The notes under the pieces are model-generated. The model was given only the letters and a program-made list of their open reading frames with translations. It was not told the origin of the DNA and did no database searches. The translations under genes were made by a program, and so were the position numbers. A stretch of DNA of 64,000 nucleotides. Origin: an uncultured Bacteroidales bacterium. GTDB lineage: Bacteria > Bacteroidota > Bacteroidia > Bacteroidales > Bacteroidaceae. Each line of letters opens with the position of its first letter. The first letter of the stretch is position 1. The stretch spans positions 62,001-126,000 of the forward strand of contig CADAJS010000012.1 of the NCBI GenBank assembly GCA_902788315.1, read 5' to 3'. Below, piece after piece: positions 25,038 to 35,166 of this stretch.

Positions 25038-26945
25038 TTAGGCCAGTTCGCTCAACTCCAGCCATCGCATGGACTTCTCATCGAGTTCCTCATTCAACTG
25101 AGGTAAGCGGATGCTCTTCTCCGTAATCTCGGCCACAGAGAGCATTCCGCTACTCAGCGCCGCCTCAATCTCGCTCTTCTCCCGTTCCAGCCGGTCAATG
25201 TCGGCCTCCAGAGCTTCATACTCCCGACGCTCCTTGAACGTCATCTTGCGCGGGCGGCTAGATACAGCACCGGTGTCCGACGAACGCTCAGTTGTGGCAG
25301 ATGGTGTCTTGGCCTTCGCCTCAGAAGGTTTTTTCTCCTCCAACGCTTCCCACTCCCGAAACTGCGTGTAATTGCCGGGGAAGTCCTTAACAACGCCGTT
25401 GCCACGGAAGACAAGCAGATGATCCACCACCTTATCCATAAAGTAGCGGTCGTGGCTGACCACAATGACACAACCATGAAAGTCCTGCAGATACTGCTCC
25501 AAGATCTGCAGTGTGACGATGTCAAGATCGTTGGTGGGTTCGTCAAGCACAAGGAAGTTGGGATTCTGCATCAAGACGGTGCAGAGGTAGAGCCTACGTT
25601 TCTCGCCTCCAGACAGCTTATAGATGTAATTCTGCTGTTGGGAGGGCGAGAACATGAAGTGTTGCAGGAACTGCATGGCCGACAGATGACGCCCCCCACC
25701 CAGGTCAACATACTCGGCAATGCGGCGCACGGCATCGATGACCTTCATTTGCTCGTCGAACTGAATGCCTTCCTGCGAGAAATAGCCGAAGCGAACAGTC
25801 TCGCCCACGACGAAACGCCCGCTGTCAGGCCGCACTTCGCCCAACAATAATTTAATAAAGGTACTCTTCCCCGTACCGTTGTCCCCGACGATGCCCATCT
25901 TCTCGTAGCGCGAGAAGTTGTAGTAGAAATCCTTCAGAATGACCTTCCGTTCAGTCGGGTCAGGAGCTGAGGAAACGGGGAAAGACTTGGAGACATATTG
26001 TGCCTCGAAGATTTTGCTTCCGATATAGGATGACTTCATCTCGAGCCGCACTTGCTGCTCCTCGATACGACGCTTGGCTTGCTGTTCCAGTTCGTAGAAT
26101 GCCTCCTCACGGTAGCGTGCCTTGTGACCGCGGGCCTGTGGCATGCGACGCATCCAGTCGAGTTCTGTGCGATAGAGATTGTTGGCACGCGCCACCTCAC
26201 TCCGTTCCACATTGAGCCGCTCGTCACGCTTCTCCAAGAAATAGGCATAATTACCGCGATATGTATAGAGACTCTCTTCGTCCAATTCCATAATTGTGGT
26301 ACACACACGGTCCAGGAAATAGCGGTCGTGCGTGACCATAAGCAGCGTAGTGTTGCCTCGCCGCAGATGATTCTCGAGCCATTCAATCATGGTCAGATCG
26401 AGATGATTTGTCGGCTCGTCGAGGATGAGAAGGTCTGGTTCCGTAATCAGCACGTTGGCCAGAGCCACACGTTTCAGTTGTCCGCCGGAGAGACAGCCGA
26501 TGGGCATTTCGAAATCATTGATGGACAGGCGGCTCAGGATAGTCTTGCTTCGCGTCTCATAATCCCACGCCTTCTGATGGTCCATGCGGTCGAGGATGTC
26601 CTGCAAGCCAGGGGAATTGGGCGTTGCCATACACCGCTCATACTCGCGAATCAGGTTGGTGGTTTCGTTGCCATGCCAGAAACAAGCCTCGATGACAGTG
26701 AGATCTGCCGGATAATGAGGTGTCTGCTCCAAGTAGCCCACACGCAACGAATTGTGCAGAACCACTTGCCCTTCGTCGGCCGAATCCTTGCCTGCCAGGA
26801 TATTCAGCAGGGTGCTCTTTCCAGTGCCATTCTTAGCTATGAGACCCACCTTCTGTCCCTGCGCGATGCCAAAGGAGAGGTCGGAGAAAAGCGTGCGGTC
26901 ACCGACCCTACGGGTCAAATGCTGCACCTGAATATATGGTGTCAT
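25038..26945 (-). CDS. ABC-F family ATPase (Uup-like)
   Basis: The 635-residue soluble protein has two ABC domains. The first has Walker A GLIAKNGTGKST, signature LSGGQLKRVALA and Walker B LLILDEPTNHLDL. The second has GIVGDNGTGKST, LSGGEKRRLYL and FLVLDEPTNDLDI. A charged interdomain linker of about 80 residues and a C-terminal coiled coil (from about 555, KERREYEALEADIDRLEREK) follow the Uup pattern. ABC-F proteins act on ribosomes or, for Uup, are linked to genome stability. There are no membrane segments. Whether it gives antibiotic protection cannot be told from sequence. Confidence 0.92.
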   Translation of the reverse strand: MTPYIQVQHLTRRVGDRTLFSDLSFGIAQGQKVGLIAKNGTGKSTLLNILAGKDSADEGQVVLHNSLRVGYLEQTPHYPADLTVIEACFWHGNETTNLIREYERCMATPNSPGLQDILDRMDHQKAWDYETRSKTILSRLSINDFEMPIGCLSGGQLKRVALANVLITEPDLLILDEPTNHLDLTMIEWLENHLRRGNTTLLMVTHDRYFLDRVCTTIMELDEESLYTYRGNYAYFLEKRDERLNVERSEVARANNLYRTELDWMRRMPQARGHKARYREEAFYELEQQAKRRIEEQQVRLEMKSSYIGSKIFEAQYVSKSFPVSSAPDPTERKVILKDFYYNFSRYEKMGIVGDNGTGKSTFIKLLLGEVRPDSGRFVVGETVRFGYFSQEGIQFDEQMKVIDAVRRIAEYVDLGGGRHLSAMQFLQHFMFSPSQQQNYIYKLSGGEKRRLYLCTVLMQNPNFLVLDEPTNDLDIVTLQILEQYLQDFHGCVIVVSHDRYFMDKVVDHLLVFRGNGVVKDFPGNYTQFREWEALEEKKPSEAKAKTPSATTERSSDTGAVSSRPRKMTFKERREYEALEADIDRLEREKSEIEAALSSGMLSVAEITEKSIRLPQLNEELDEKSMRWLELSELA

Positions 26946-26959
26946 GCTTATTTTTTATG

Positions 26960-26967
26960 CAAAAATA
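26960..26967 (-). promoter_or_regulatory. Possible -7 box (TATTTTTG) for the ABC-F gene
   Basis: A TAnnTTTG match on the minus strand lies 15 bases before the ABC-F ATG, giving a very short leader. Confidence 0.4.
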
Positions 26968-27007
26968 GCAAAATAAATCCTAATATTGGAGAATTTGTCA
27001 CCAAATA

Positions 27008-27039
27008 TTTGGCGGGAAGCAAGATTTGACGTAACTTTG
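27008..27039 (+). promoter_or_regulatory. Promoter of rho
   Basis: TTTG (27008-27011), a 20-base spacer and TAACTTTG (27032-27039). The leader to the rho ATG at 27127 would be about 83 bases, long enough for autoregulation by Rho. Confidence 0.7.
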
Positions 27040-27126
27040 CAACGAGTTTATGATAACAGCGCGACACTCGAAGAGCTGTTTTATCTCCCCAGAACATTAA
27101 CCATATTATTATACGCTACAAAAGCT

Positions 27127-29052
27127 ATGCACACAAAAAGTGAATTGGAAGCTATGACCATGGACGAGCTGAACGCCATGGCCGAGCGATTCAATGCTGA
27201 GAAATCAGACGACAAGACTACATTCATCTATAACATCATTGATGCCGAATCGTTGTACGATTCAATGCAGGCCGCAGAAAAACCTGCCCCAAAGAAGCGC
27301 GGACGTAAATCCAAGGCCGAGAAGGAGGCGATGGCTGCCGCTGCAGCCAGCATGGCTCGGAATGACGACAATAAAAACGAAAGTCCAGAGGCCGCACCGA
27401 CAAACGAGAAAGAAGCACAGCCCGCACCCGCCCCGAAAAAGCGTGGACGCAAGTCGAAAGCCGAAAAGGAAGCGATGGCTGCTGCCGCACTGGCCGAGGC
27501 CGAGGCCAAAAGCGTAGCAGAAGAACAGGCCACGAACGAGGCACCGGCCGAGGACGATGATATCGCCACGCAGAATAACCGCAAGAGCACCAATGAGGTA
27601 ATGGAGGAAGAAGCCCCCATCGAGTTCGAAGACTCCACGGAAGAAACAGAGGATAACGATTTCCCTCCCGTGGAACACACAGCAGACGAAGACGATGAAG
27701 AAGAAATGCTCACGGAGGAGCAGGCCAAGTTCCTCATCGATGGAGAGAATTTCATCATCGTTCAGGACATCCCCGAAGAGGAGGAACAGGCCCGCGAACT
27801 AGAGAAGAACAGTTACACACCCATTTCGGTCTTTGCCAATCGACAGCCGACCCCGCGCGAGGAGCCTCCCGTAGAGGAAGAACCCGAAAAGCCCGTAGTC
27901 TCACCGAAAGCCGATGACGATTCACGCTTTGACTTCGGCGAGAACATCCGTGGTGAAGGAGTACTCGAGCTGATGAACGAAGGATACGGCTTTCTGCGCA
28001 GCAGCGACTACAACTACCTCAGCAGTCCGGACGACATCTATGTCAGTGCACAGATCGTTCGGCAGTATGGCCTCAAGACAGGCGACGTGGTGGAGGGTCC
28101 CGTGCGACCGCCACGAGACAACGAAAAGTTCTTCCCCCTCATCAAAGCCACCAGCATCAATGGCTGCTCGCCATCAGTAATCCGCAACCGAAGTCCGTTT
28201 GAGAACCTCACACCCCTCTTTCCGAACGAGAAGTTCCGGCTCTGCAAGGGACAGGGTGATTCCATATCGGCACGCGTGGTAGATCTCTTTACTCCCATCG
28301 GAAAAGGACAGCGAGCACTGATTGTCGCACAGCCGAAGACGGGTAAGACGCTGCTTATGAAGGATATTGCAAACGCCATCGCCGCCAACCACCCCGAGGC
28401 ATATCTGATGATGCTACTCATCGACGAACGCCCCGAAGAGGTAACCGACATGGCCCGCACCGTGAAGGCCGAAGTCATTGCCAGCACATTCGACGAACCT
28501 GCCGAGCGCCACGTGAAGATTGCCGGCATCGTGCTGGAGAAGGCAAAGCGCATGGTGGAGTGCGGACACGACGTGGTCATCTTCCTGGACTCCATCACAC
28601 GTCTGGCCCGAGCATACAATACCGTGTCGCCCGCAAGCGGCAAGGTACTCAGCGGAGGTGTGGATGCAAACGCCCTGCATAAGCCCAAGCGCTTCTTTGG
28701 CGCCGCCCGAAACATCGAAAACGGAGGCAGCCTGACAATCATCGCCACCGCCCTCATCGACACGGGCAGCAAGATGGACGAGGTAATCTTCGAGGAGTTC
28801 AAGGGTACTGGAAACATGGAGTTGCAGCTCGACCGCGTATTGAGCAACAAGCGCATATTCCCGGCAGTGAACATCGTGGCCAGCAGCACACGCCGCGACG
28901 ACCTCCTGCAGGATACCATGACGCTCGACCGCATGTGGATCCTCCGCAAATTCCTCAGCGACATGAATCCGATCGAGGCTATGAACGAGGTAAAGAGCAG
29001 ACTGGAAGACACCAAGAACAACGAGGAATTCCTCCTGAGTATGAACAGCTAA
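27127..29052 (+). CDS. rho: Transcription termination factor Rho with a long charged N-terminal insertion
   Basis: The 641-residue protein is far longer than the E. coli form (419). After a short Rho_N-like helix region (1-45), an insertion spans about residues 50-265. It carries two copies of [17 protein letters not shown] (about 55-71 and 103-119) and then acidic runs (DEDDEEE, PEEEEQ). The RNA-binding cold-shock domain ([18 protein letters not shown]) and the RecA-like motor (QPKTGKTLL Walker [14 protein letters not shown]alker B) follow. RGRK cores resemble AT-hooks. In B. thetaiotaomicron a disordered Rho insertion has been linked to condensate formation and gut fitness; the same may apply here. 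The ATG at 27127 is used because the longer frame would begin before the promoter. Confidence 0.95.
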   Translation: MHTKSELEAMTMDELNAMAERFNAEKSDDKTTFIYNIIDAESLYDSMQAAEKPAPKKRGRKSKAEKEAMAAAAASMARNDDNKNESPEAAPTNEKEAQPAPAPKKRGRKSKAEKEAMAAAALAEAEAKSVAEEQATNEAPAEDDDIATQNNRKSTNEVMEEEAPIEFEDSTEETEDNDFPPVEHTADEDDEEEMLTEEQAKFLIDGENFIIVQDIPEEEEQARELEKNSYTPISVFANRQPTPREEPPVEEEPEKPVVSPKADDDSRFDFGENIRGEGVLELMNEGYGFLRSSDYNYLSSPDDIYVSAQIVRQYGLKTGDVVEGPVRPPRDNEKFFPLIKATSINGCSPSVIRNRSPFENLTPLFPNEKFRLCKGQGDSISARVVDLFTPIGKGQRALIVAQPKTGKTLLMKDIANAIAANHPEAYLMMLLIDERPEEVTDMARTVKAEVIASTFDEPAERHVKIAGIVLEKAKRMVECGHDVVIFLDSITRLARAYNTVSPASGKVLSGGVDANALHKPKRFFGAARNIENGGSLTIIATALIDTGSKMDEVIFEEFKGTGNMELQLDRVLSNKRIFPAVNIVASSTRRDDLLQDTMTLDRMWILRKFLSDMNPIEAMNEVKSRLEDTKNNEEFLLSMNS

Positions 29053-29119
29053 TCGCCGTACGGCAAACCAATGCTTTAGACAAAGTAAGACCAAGCGCCA
29101 CACAAAAAATCACACTGCT

Positions 29120-30301
29120 ATGCGTTACGCCAACCTTCTGCTCATGGCTCTCTGCCTGGTCGCCCAAACGTCCGTGGCAAAAGAAAAGACCCGAATTAGT
29201 CTTGCGCTAAAAGGGCTGGAGAGTCGTGACACCATCACCCTCCAATGGGGAGCAAGCAACAAGAGCACGCGCCCACTCATCATGCAGCGAGGAGCAGAGA
29301 AACGCATAACGATGGAAGTGGAATTGGACGAGCCGCGCCTCCTCGTGCTTGGGGTGAAAGGATGCCAGGGCGGATACGACATCGTAGCATCACCCGGCGA
29401 GGATATTTCTGTCTTGGGACGCGTCAAACAAACCATGACAGGCAAGCAGAGAGAAGCACACTTCCGGAAAATACGGGTCGAAGGAGCACGCCACCAGACG
29501 GAATACGTCCAGGCAATCTGCCAATATCATGCCCATCTGGACAGCATGGACACGAAACTGTATAATGAGTATCGCGACGTACGCAAACTGATCAAGCGAG
29601 CCAAAGACAATAATGACGAACAGGCCATCGCACAGATGTACCAGACACTACATGGCGAAAGCTATGTGAACCACGTCATTGAGAACTACGACGAAAGGCA
29701 GTCCTACCTACGCCAGACCATACTCGCCTATAAAGACAGTTTCATGGGACCGCTACTGCTGCTGCGTTTGGCAGGACGCCTCGACGAGAGCTACCGTACG
29801 CTCTACACACAGATGAGCGAGACGGCACGCCAGTCCACCTATGGACGCGAAATGCAGGAGGAGGTATTCCCCACTACCCTCATCCGCAAAAAAGCGGGAC
29901 TCGTCACCGTGGCCGACTCGACAGACACACCACACACACTCAACTTTGCCTCGAACCCGTCCGGCGTGCGATATACGCTGGTGGATTTCTGGGCCAGTTG
30001 GTGTGAGCCATGCCGCAAGGAGGTGCCCAACATCAAACGCATCTTCGAGAAATACGGCAAGAAAGGTCTCAGAATCGTAGGCATCAGTGCCGACCACAAG
30101 GAGGCCGACTGGATGGAATGCCTCAACGAGGAGGAATTGCCGTGGGAAAACTACCTCGACATTGAGCGTCAGGCCATTGAACAATTCCATGTGCAGTACA
30201 TCCCCCACACCTTCATCATCGACAGCCAGGGACAAATCATCGCTGAAAAACTGCGAGGGAAAGAACTGTCCGACTATCTGGAGAACCTCTTCCGACAGTA
30301 G
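29120..30301 (+). CDS. TlpA-like thioredoxin-fold exported protein
   Basis: The 393-residue protein has a signal peptide (to about residue 20, QTSVA). An N-terminal beta domain of the DUF4369 kind (about 25-120) and a helical linker (about 125-260) precede a C-terminal TlpA/AhpC-type domain with WASWCEPC (C295, C298) and the cis-Pro segment YIPHTFIID. It probably acts as a periplasmic disulphide reductase or in extracytoplasmic thiol homeostasis. It starts 67 bases after rho and may share its transcript. Confidence 0.85.
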   Translation: MRYANLLLMALCLVAQTSVAKEKTRISLALKGLESRDTITLQWGASNKSTRPLIMQRGAEKRITMEVELDEPRLLVLGVKGCQGGYDIVASPGEDISVLGRVKQTMTGKQREAHFRKIRVEGARHQTEYVQAICQYHAHLDSMDTKLYNEYRDVRKLIKRAKDNNDEQAIAQMYQTLHGESYVNHVIENYDERQSYLRQTILAYKDSFMGPLLLLRLAGRLDESYRTLYTQMSETARQSTYGREMQEEVFPTTLIRKKAGLVTVADSTDTPHTLNFASNPSGVRYTLVDFWASWCEPCRKEVPNIKRIFEKYGKKGLRIVGISADHKEADWMECLNEEELPWENYLDIERQAIEQFHVQYIPHTFIIDSQGQIIAEKLRGKELSDYLENLFRQ

Positions 30302-30329
30302 GCTCGGCCACACTTCTCATTCCCCATCC

Positions 30330-30366
30330 AAACAGGGCCGGCACGGAGTTCGTGCCGGCCCTGTTT
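30330..30366 (+). terminator. Long GC-rich hairpin after the TlpA-like gene
   Basis: A perfect 16-bp stem (30330-30345 with 30351-30366) has a five-base loop but only a weak T-tract. In 30367-30726 I see two more inverted repeats and the efflux promoter, but no gene. Confidence 0.65.
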
Positions 30367-30462
30367 GGCTATGCCTCGCACGGAACATTGTCAACCAGGC
30401 AAGAAAAAGCCGTTACATACAGCGTCACATACCTCGCCGGAACATACATGACGCACCACCCC

Positions 30463-30482
30463 TGTACGATTACAATCGTACA
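30463..30482. promoter_or_regulatory. Perfect palindrome, possible operator
   Basis: TGTACGAT and ATCGTACA flank TACA. The dyad lies about 180 bases upstream of the efflux -7 box. It might bind a dimeric regulator, though no regulator gene is adjacent. Confidence 0.35.
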
Positions 30483-30542
30483 CATATAAGACTTAAGATC
30501 TTTCAAGCCACGCAGCGAGCTGAATTTTACTCTGTCGAATAT

Positions 30543-30570
30543 ACCGAAACAGGTTACAACATGTTTCGGT
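30543..30570. promoter_or_regulatory. Inverted repeat ahead of the efflux promoter
   Basis: ACCGAAACA and TGTTTCGGT, perfect nine-base arms around a ten-base centre, are followed by TTCCTT. It could be an operator or a weak terminator about 90 bases upstream of the promoter box. Confidence 0.4.
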
Positions 30571-30658
30571 TTCCTTAAAAAAAATTAAAACTGAATAATA
30601 GAACGAATTATGGGAAGTTTTAGACAAAACAGGAAAACGAAGATTCGTTTTTTTTTCG

Positions 30659-30666
30659 TACCTTTG
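30659..30666 (+). promoter_or_regulatory. -7 box (TACCTTTG) of the RND efflux operon
   Basis: TACCTTTG lies 60 bases before the adaptor ATG at 30727. The -33 region is T-rich without a clean TTTG. Confidence 0.65.
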
Positions 30667-30726
30667 CACCCGATTTCCGAGAAAAGAGACGAAATAAAGA
30701 ACAATCTTAACAATAACATTACGAAA

Positions 30727-31845
30727 ATGAAAAGAAACATTTCCATGGTTGCCGGTGCCATAGGCATGGTAGCCTTTATGCTCACATCATGCGGAGGTGG
30801 AAAAGGACAGCAGCAGGCTGCATCCGTAACAGTTTTCAAAACGATCAAGGCAGAGAAGACAGACATAACGCTCAACACCAAGGCAAGTGCCACTATCCGC
30901 GGACGTCAGGACATAGACGTGTACCCCCAAGTGGGCGGAACGCTGCAGCGCCTCTGTGTGACGGAGGGCCAGGTGGTGAAAAAGGGCCAGCCACTCTTCA
31001 TCATTGACCAAGTGCCCTATCAGGCAGCACTGAACACAGCCGAAGCAGCTCTCAAGGCCGCCGAGGCCCAGGAAGCCACAGCCACGCTGAACTATGAAAG
31101 CCGCAAGAAGCTGCACGAGCAGGAAGTGGTCAGCGACTTCGACCTCCAGACGACGTACAACACACTGCTCACAGCCAAGGCTTCCGTGGCACAGGCACAA
31201 GCACAGGTGGTAAACGCACGCAACTCACTTTCCTACACCGTGGTGAAGAGTCCGGCCGACGGCGTCGTGGGCACGCTGCCCTACCGCCAAGGCGCTCTCG
31301 TGAGCAGCGCAATGCCCCAACCGCTGACCACGGTGTCAGACAATAGCGAGATGTACGTTTACTTCAGCATCAATGAATCTCAGCTGCTCAAGATGATACG
31401 CGAAAGCGGAACACTCGAGAAAGCCATCGAGACCATGCCCGAAGTGACGCTGCAGCTCGTGGATGGCAGTGAATATGAGATGAAAGGCCGCGTGGAAAGC
31501 GCCAGCGGCGTAGTGGACCGCAGCACGGGAAGCGTACAGTTGCGTGCCGTCTTTGCCAACCCCAACCACATGCTGCACTCCGGTTCCTCGGGCAACATCA
31601 TTATACCAATGGAATACAAGGACGTAATCGCCATTCCCGCTACGGCTGCCGTACAGACGCAGGACAAGTTCCGCGTGTGCACGGTGGACGAGAAAGGTGC
31701 CGCACATGGCCAGTTGATTTCCATCCTGCCACAGAACAACGGACAGCAGTTCATCGTGACCGAGGGACTATCCGAAGGTACGGAAATCGTGGCTGACGGA
31801 GCCAATATGGTAAAGGAAGGACAGATCGTAAAGAACGTAAACTAA
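30727..31845 (+). CDS. RND efflux periplasmic adaptor lipoprotein
   Basis: The 372-residue protein has a lipobox (FMLTSCGGG, Cys about residue 22). The biotinyl/lipoyl half-motifs (DVYPQVGGTLQRLCVTEGQ shown in part; VVKSPADGVVGTLPYRQG) flank an alpha-hairpin coiled coil (about 95-165). A beta-barrel and membrane-proximal domain follow. This is the MexA/AcrA-type membrane fusion protein that joins the inner-membrane pump to the outer-membrane channel. The ATG at 30727 is the start that gives the lipoprotein signal. It is first of three genes (26- and 19-base gaps). Confidence 0.95.
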   Translation: MKRNISMVAGAIGMVAFMLTSCGGGKGQQQAASVTVFKTIKAEKTDITLNTKASATIRGRQDIDVYPQVGGTLQRLCVTEGQVVKKGQPLFIIDQVPYQAALNTAEAALKAAEAQEATATLNYESRKKLHEQEVVSDFDLQTTYNTLLTAKASVAQAQAQVVNARNSLSYTVVKSPADGVVGTLPYRQGALVSSAMPQPLTTVSDNSEMYVYFSINESQLLKMIRESGTLEKAIETMPEVTLQLVDGSEYEMKGRVESASGVVDRSTGSVQLRAVFANPNHMLHSGSSGNIIIPMEYKDVIAIPATAAVQTQDKFRVCTVDEKGAAHGQLISILPQNNGQQFIVTEGLSEGTEIVADGANMVKEGQIVKNVN

Positions 31846-31871
31846 ATCCAAGACCAGAGACAATACGAACC

Positions 31872-34800
31872 ATGAAAGGAAATATCTTTATCAAACGCCC
31901 GGTGATGGCAATGTCCATCGCCATCGTAATCCTGCTGCTTGGCGGAATATCATATTTTGGCCTGCCGGTGGAACAGTTCCCCGACATCGCACCGCCAACC
32001 GTCGTGGTGAGCGCCACATACCCCGGTGCCAGTGCCGAGACTGTGACCAAAGCCGTCATCCAGCCTCTTGAAGAAAGCATCAACGGCGTGGAGAACATGA
32101 CCTACATGACCTCTTCGGCCTCCAACTCGGGTACCGCCACCATCACCGTCTTCTTCAAGCAGGGCTCCAACCCCGATATGGCTGCCGTGAACGTACAGAA
32201 CCGCGCAGCAATGGCTCAAGGTCTGCTGCCGCAAGAAGTAACCATGATCGGCGTGACCACCTTCAAGCGTCAGACCTCGATGCTCCAGATTAACGCCATC
32301 GTCAGCGACAAGCCCGAGTACGACCAGAACTTTATGGCCAATTACATGAACATCAACGTCACGCCGCAGCTGAAGCGTGTGCAGGGCGTGGGTGAAGTGT
32401 TTGCACTGGGTGCCAACTACTCGCTGCGTATCTGGCTGAAGCCCGACGTGATGGCACAGTATGGTCTTATGCCTTCAGACATCACCGCCTGCCTGGCCGA
32501 ACAGAACCTGGAGGCCGCCGTGGGCAAACTGGGCGAGAAACCCACCGAGGGAGGCCACGGCGAAGGCGTGAACAACGTGTATCAGTACACGCTGCGCTAC
32601 ACTGGCCGACTCAAGGAGGTGGAGGAGTTCCGGAACATCGTCATACAGGCAAAGTCTGACGGCAGCCTCCTGCGACTGAAAGACGTGGCCGACGTGGAGC
32701 TCGGACAGGTGGAATATGGCTACAGCGGACAGGTGCAAGGTAAGCCCGCCGTGATGTTCATGGCCTTCCAGCTGGCAGGTGCCAATGCCAAGGAGACGAA
32801 CGACCGTTTCACTGCCGAGCTGGAGAAGATCAGCAAGACGCTGCCCGACGGACTGCACTTCCAGCAGATGATGTCCACAAACGACTTCCTGCTCGAGTCC
32901 ATCGCCAACGTCGAGGAGACGCTCATCATTGCCATCTTCCTCGTGATTCTCGTGGTATATTTCTTCCTGCAAGATTTCAAGGCCACGCTCATCCCTGCCA
33001 TCTCCATCATCATATCCCTCGTAGGTACTTTTGCTGCACTGGCTGCTGCCGGATTCACGCTGAACCTACTGACGCTCTTCGCGCTTGTGTTGGCAATCGG
33101 AACCGTGGTGGACGATGCCATCGTCGTCGTGGAGGCCGTGCAGGCGAAGTTCGACGCAGGCTACAAGAGTCCGTATCTGGCCACCAAGGATGCACTCTCC
33201 GACGTGACGATGGCCGTTATCTCATGTACCTTCGTCTTTATGGCAGTGTTCATCCCCGTGACGATGATGGGCGGCACCAGCGGTATGTTCTACACCCAGT
33301 TTGGCGTCACGCTGGCCACGGCCGTGGGTATCTCTTGCGTCAGTGCCCTTGTGGTCTGCCCCGCCCTGTGTGCCATGATGATGCGCCCGAGCGACGGTAC
33401 AAAGTCCGAGAAAAGTTTCAACGGACGTGTAAAGAAGGCCTACACGGCCTCGTTCGGTGCAGTAATGAAGAAATACAACCGCAACCTGCGCGGAGTGGTG
33501 AACCACCGTTGGGTGGCTCCCCTATCGTTCGTCATTGCCGCCGTACTGCTCGTCTTCTTCATGACCTCCCTTCCCAAGGGACTGGTGCCGCAGGAGGACC
33601 AGGGCGTACTTATGGTGGACGTCACCTGCCCGCCGGGCAGCAACCTGGCATACACAGAGTCAGTAGTCGACCGTGTACAAGCTATCGTGGATCAGGATCC
33701 GGACATCAAGGTCGTGGCACGCACATCGGGCTACGGCATGATGGGTGGCCAGGGCGTGGCAAACGCTATGGTCATCCTGCGACTGCAGCACTGGGACGAC
33801 CGCTCGGGCAACTGGATTCCCGGCTCAGGCTATGCACATAACTCCAGCATCAAGAAACTCATCCTCATGGGGCAGTTTATGAAGGAGATACCCGAGGCAC
33901 AGATCTTCGTGTTCGAGCCGGGTATGATTCCTGGCTACGGCCTCGGCTCCAACGTGGACCTGCACCTTCAGGACCGCAGCGACGGCGACAAGGGAGTGTT
34001 CCTCGAGCAGACGCAGAAGTTCCTGGCAGCCCTCAATCAGCGCAAGGAGATACAGATGGCCATGACCTCGTATGCCCGCAACTTCCCGCAATATCAGGTG
34101 GAGGTTGACGCCGCACAGTGCAAGCTGGCTGGAATCTCGCCCGCCACAGTGCTCTCGGCAATGAGCAGCTATGTGGGTGGCTCGTACGTATCCAACTTCA
34201 ACCAATTCGGAAAGGTCTATCGTGTGATGATGCAGGTGGATCCGAAACTGCGAACCAGCGAGGCCGACCTAAGTAATATGTACGTGCGCAACGGCATGTC
34301 AATGGCTCCCATCAGTCAGTTTGCCAAGCTCACGCCGATTCTGGGCCCCGACATCGACAAGCACTTCAACCTCTTCTCGGAAATCACCTGTATGGTGCAG
34401 CCCGCACAGGGATATACGACCAGCGATGCCATGAAGGCCATCGAAGAGGTACGAGCAGAGACACTGCCCGAACACATCACCTATGAATACGGAAGCATCT
34501 CGCGCGAGGAGTACGAGATGATGGGATCCAACAAGACGATATACATCTACATCATCTGCGTTGTCCTCATCTTCCTCATTCTGGCCTCGCTCTACGAGAG
34601 TTTCTTCGTGCCGTTTGCCGTTATCCTCTCCGTGCCTGCCGGTCTGATGGGTTCCTTTGCCTTTGCCTGGCTGTGGAACCGCGTGTACAGCGTATTCCCG
34701 CCCATTGGCCAGATAGAGAACAACATATACCTGCAGACGGGTGTAATCATGCTCATCGGACTTTTGGCCAAGACTGCCATTCTGATCACCGAGTTCGCCC

Positions 34801-35147
34801 TCGAGCGCCGTCGCAAGGGAATGGGCATCGTAGAGGCCGCCTATGCAGCTGCCGAAGCCCGCTTGCGTCCTATCCTGATGACCGTGCTCACCTGTGTGCT
34901 CGGTATGCTGCCGCTGCTCTTTGCCACCGGTGCCGGTGCCAATGGCAACCGAACCATCGGCGTGGGTGTCGTGGGCGGAATGATTGTCGGCACAATAGCC
35001 ATCCTATTCACCGTGCCCGTGTTCTTCATCTTCTTCGAGTATATTCAGGAGAAGATTCGCCCGGCCATGAAGGAAGAAGCCGACCAGCAGTTCCTTATGG
35101 AGCGCGAACGTTCGCAGCGCGAGAAAGCAGAAGCCAAAGAGAACTAA
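31872..35147 (+). CDS. RND family multidrug efflux permease (AcrB/MexB type)
   Basis: The 1,091-residue inner-membrane protein has the expected twelve-helix layout: helix 1 (FIKRPVMAMSIAIVILLLGG), two large periplasmic loops, and proton-relay acidic residues in GTVVDDAIVVVEAV (the paired Asp of helix 4). The final helices contain LIGLLAKTAILITEFA and IFFEYIQEK. Length slightly exceeds AcrB (1,049) because of an extended charged C-terminus. It belongs to the HAE1 drug/lipophile group. Substrates cannot be deduced. Confidence 0.96.
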   Translation: MKGNIFIKRPVMAMSIAIVILLLGGISYFGLPVEQFPDIAPPTVVVSATYPGASAETVTKAVIQPLEESINGVENMTYMTSSASNSGTATITVFFKQGSNPDMAAVNVQNRAAMAQGLLPQEVTMIGVTTFKRQTSMLQINAIVSDKPEYDQNFMANYMNINVTPQLKRVQGVGEVFALGANYSLRIWLKPDVMAQYGLMPSDITACLAEQNLEAAVGKLGEKPTEGGHGEGVNNVYQYTLRYTGRLKEVEEFRNIVIQAKSDGSLLRLKDVADVELGQVEYGYSGQVQGKPAVMFMAFQLAGANAKETNDRFTAELEKISKTLPDGLHFQQMMSTNDFLLESIANVEETLIIAIFLVILVVYFFLQDFKATLIPAISIIISLVGTFAALAAAGFTLNLLTLFALVLAIGTVVDDAIVVVEAVQAKFDAGYKSPYLATKDALSDVTMAVISCTFVFMAVFIPVTMMGGTSGMFYTQFGVTLATAVGISCVSALVVCPALCAMMMRPSDGTKSEKSFNGRVKKAYTASFGAVMKKYNRNLRGVVNHRWVAPLSFVIAAVLLVFFMTSLPKGLVPQEDQGVLMVDVTCPPGSNLAYTESVVDRVQAIVDQDPDIKVVARTSGYGMMGGQGVANAMVILRLQHWDDRSGNWIPGSGYAHNSSIKKLILMGQFMKEIPEAQIFVFEPGMIPGYGLGSNVDLHLQDRSDGDKGVFLEQTQKFLAALNQRKEIQMAMTSYARNFPQYQVEVDAAQCKLAGISPATVLSAMSSYVGGSYVSNFNQFGKVYRVMMQVDPKLRTSEADLSNMYVRNGMSMAPISQFAKLTPILGPDIDKHFNLFSEITCMVQPAQGYTTSDAMKAIEEVRAETLPEHITYEYGSISREEYEMMGSNKTIYIYIICVVLIFLILASLYESFFVPFAVILSVPAGLMGSFAFAWLWNRVYSVFPPIGQIENNIYLQTGVIMLIGLLAKTAILITEFALERRRKGMGIVEAAYAAAEARLRPILMTVLTCVLGMLPLLFATGAGANGNRTIGVGVVGGMIVGTIAILFTVPVFFIFFEYIQEKIRPAMKEEADQQFLMERERSQREKAEAKEN

Positions 35148-35166
35148 CGTTTAAAAAGATAATAGA

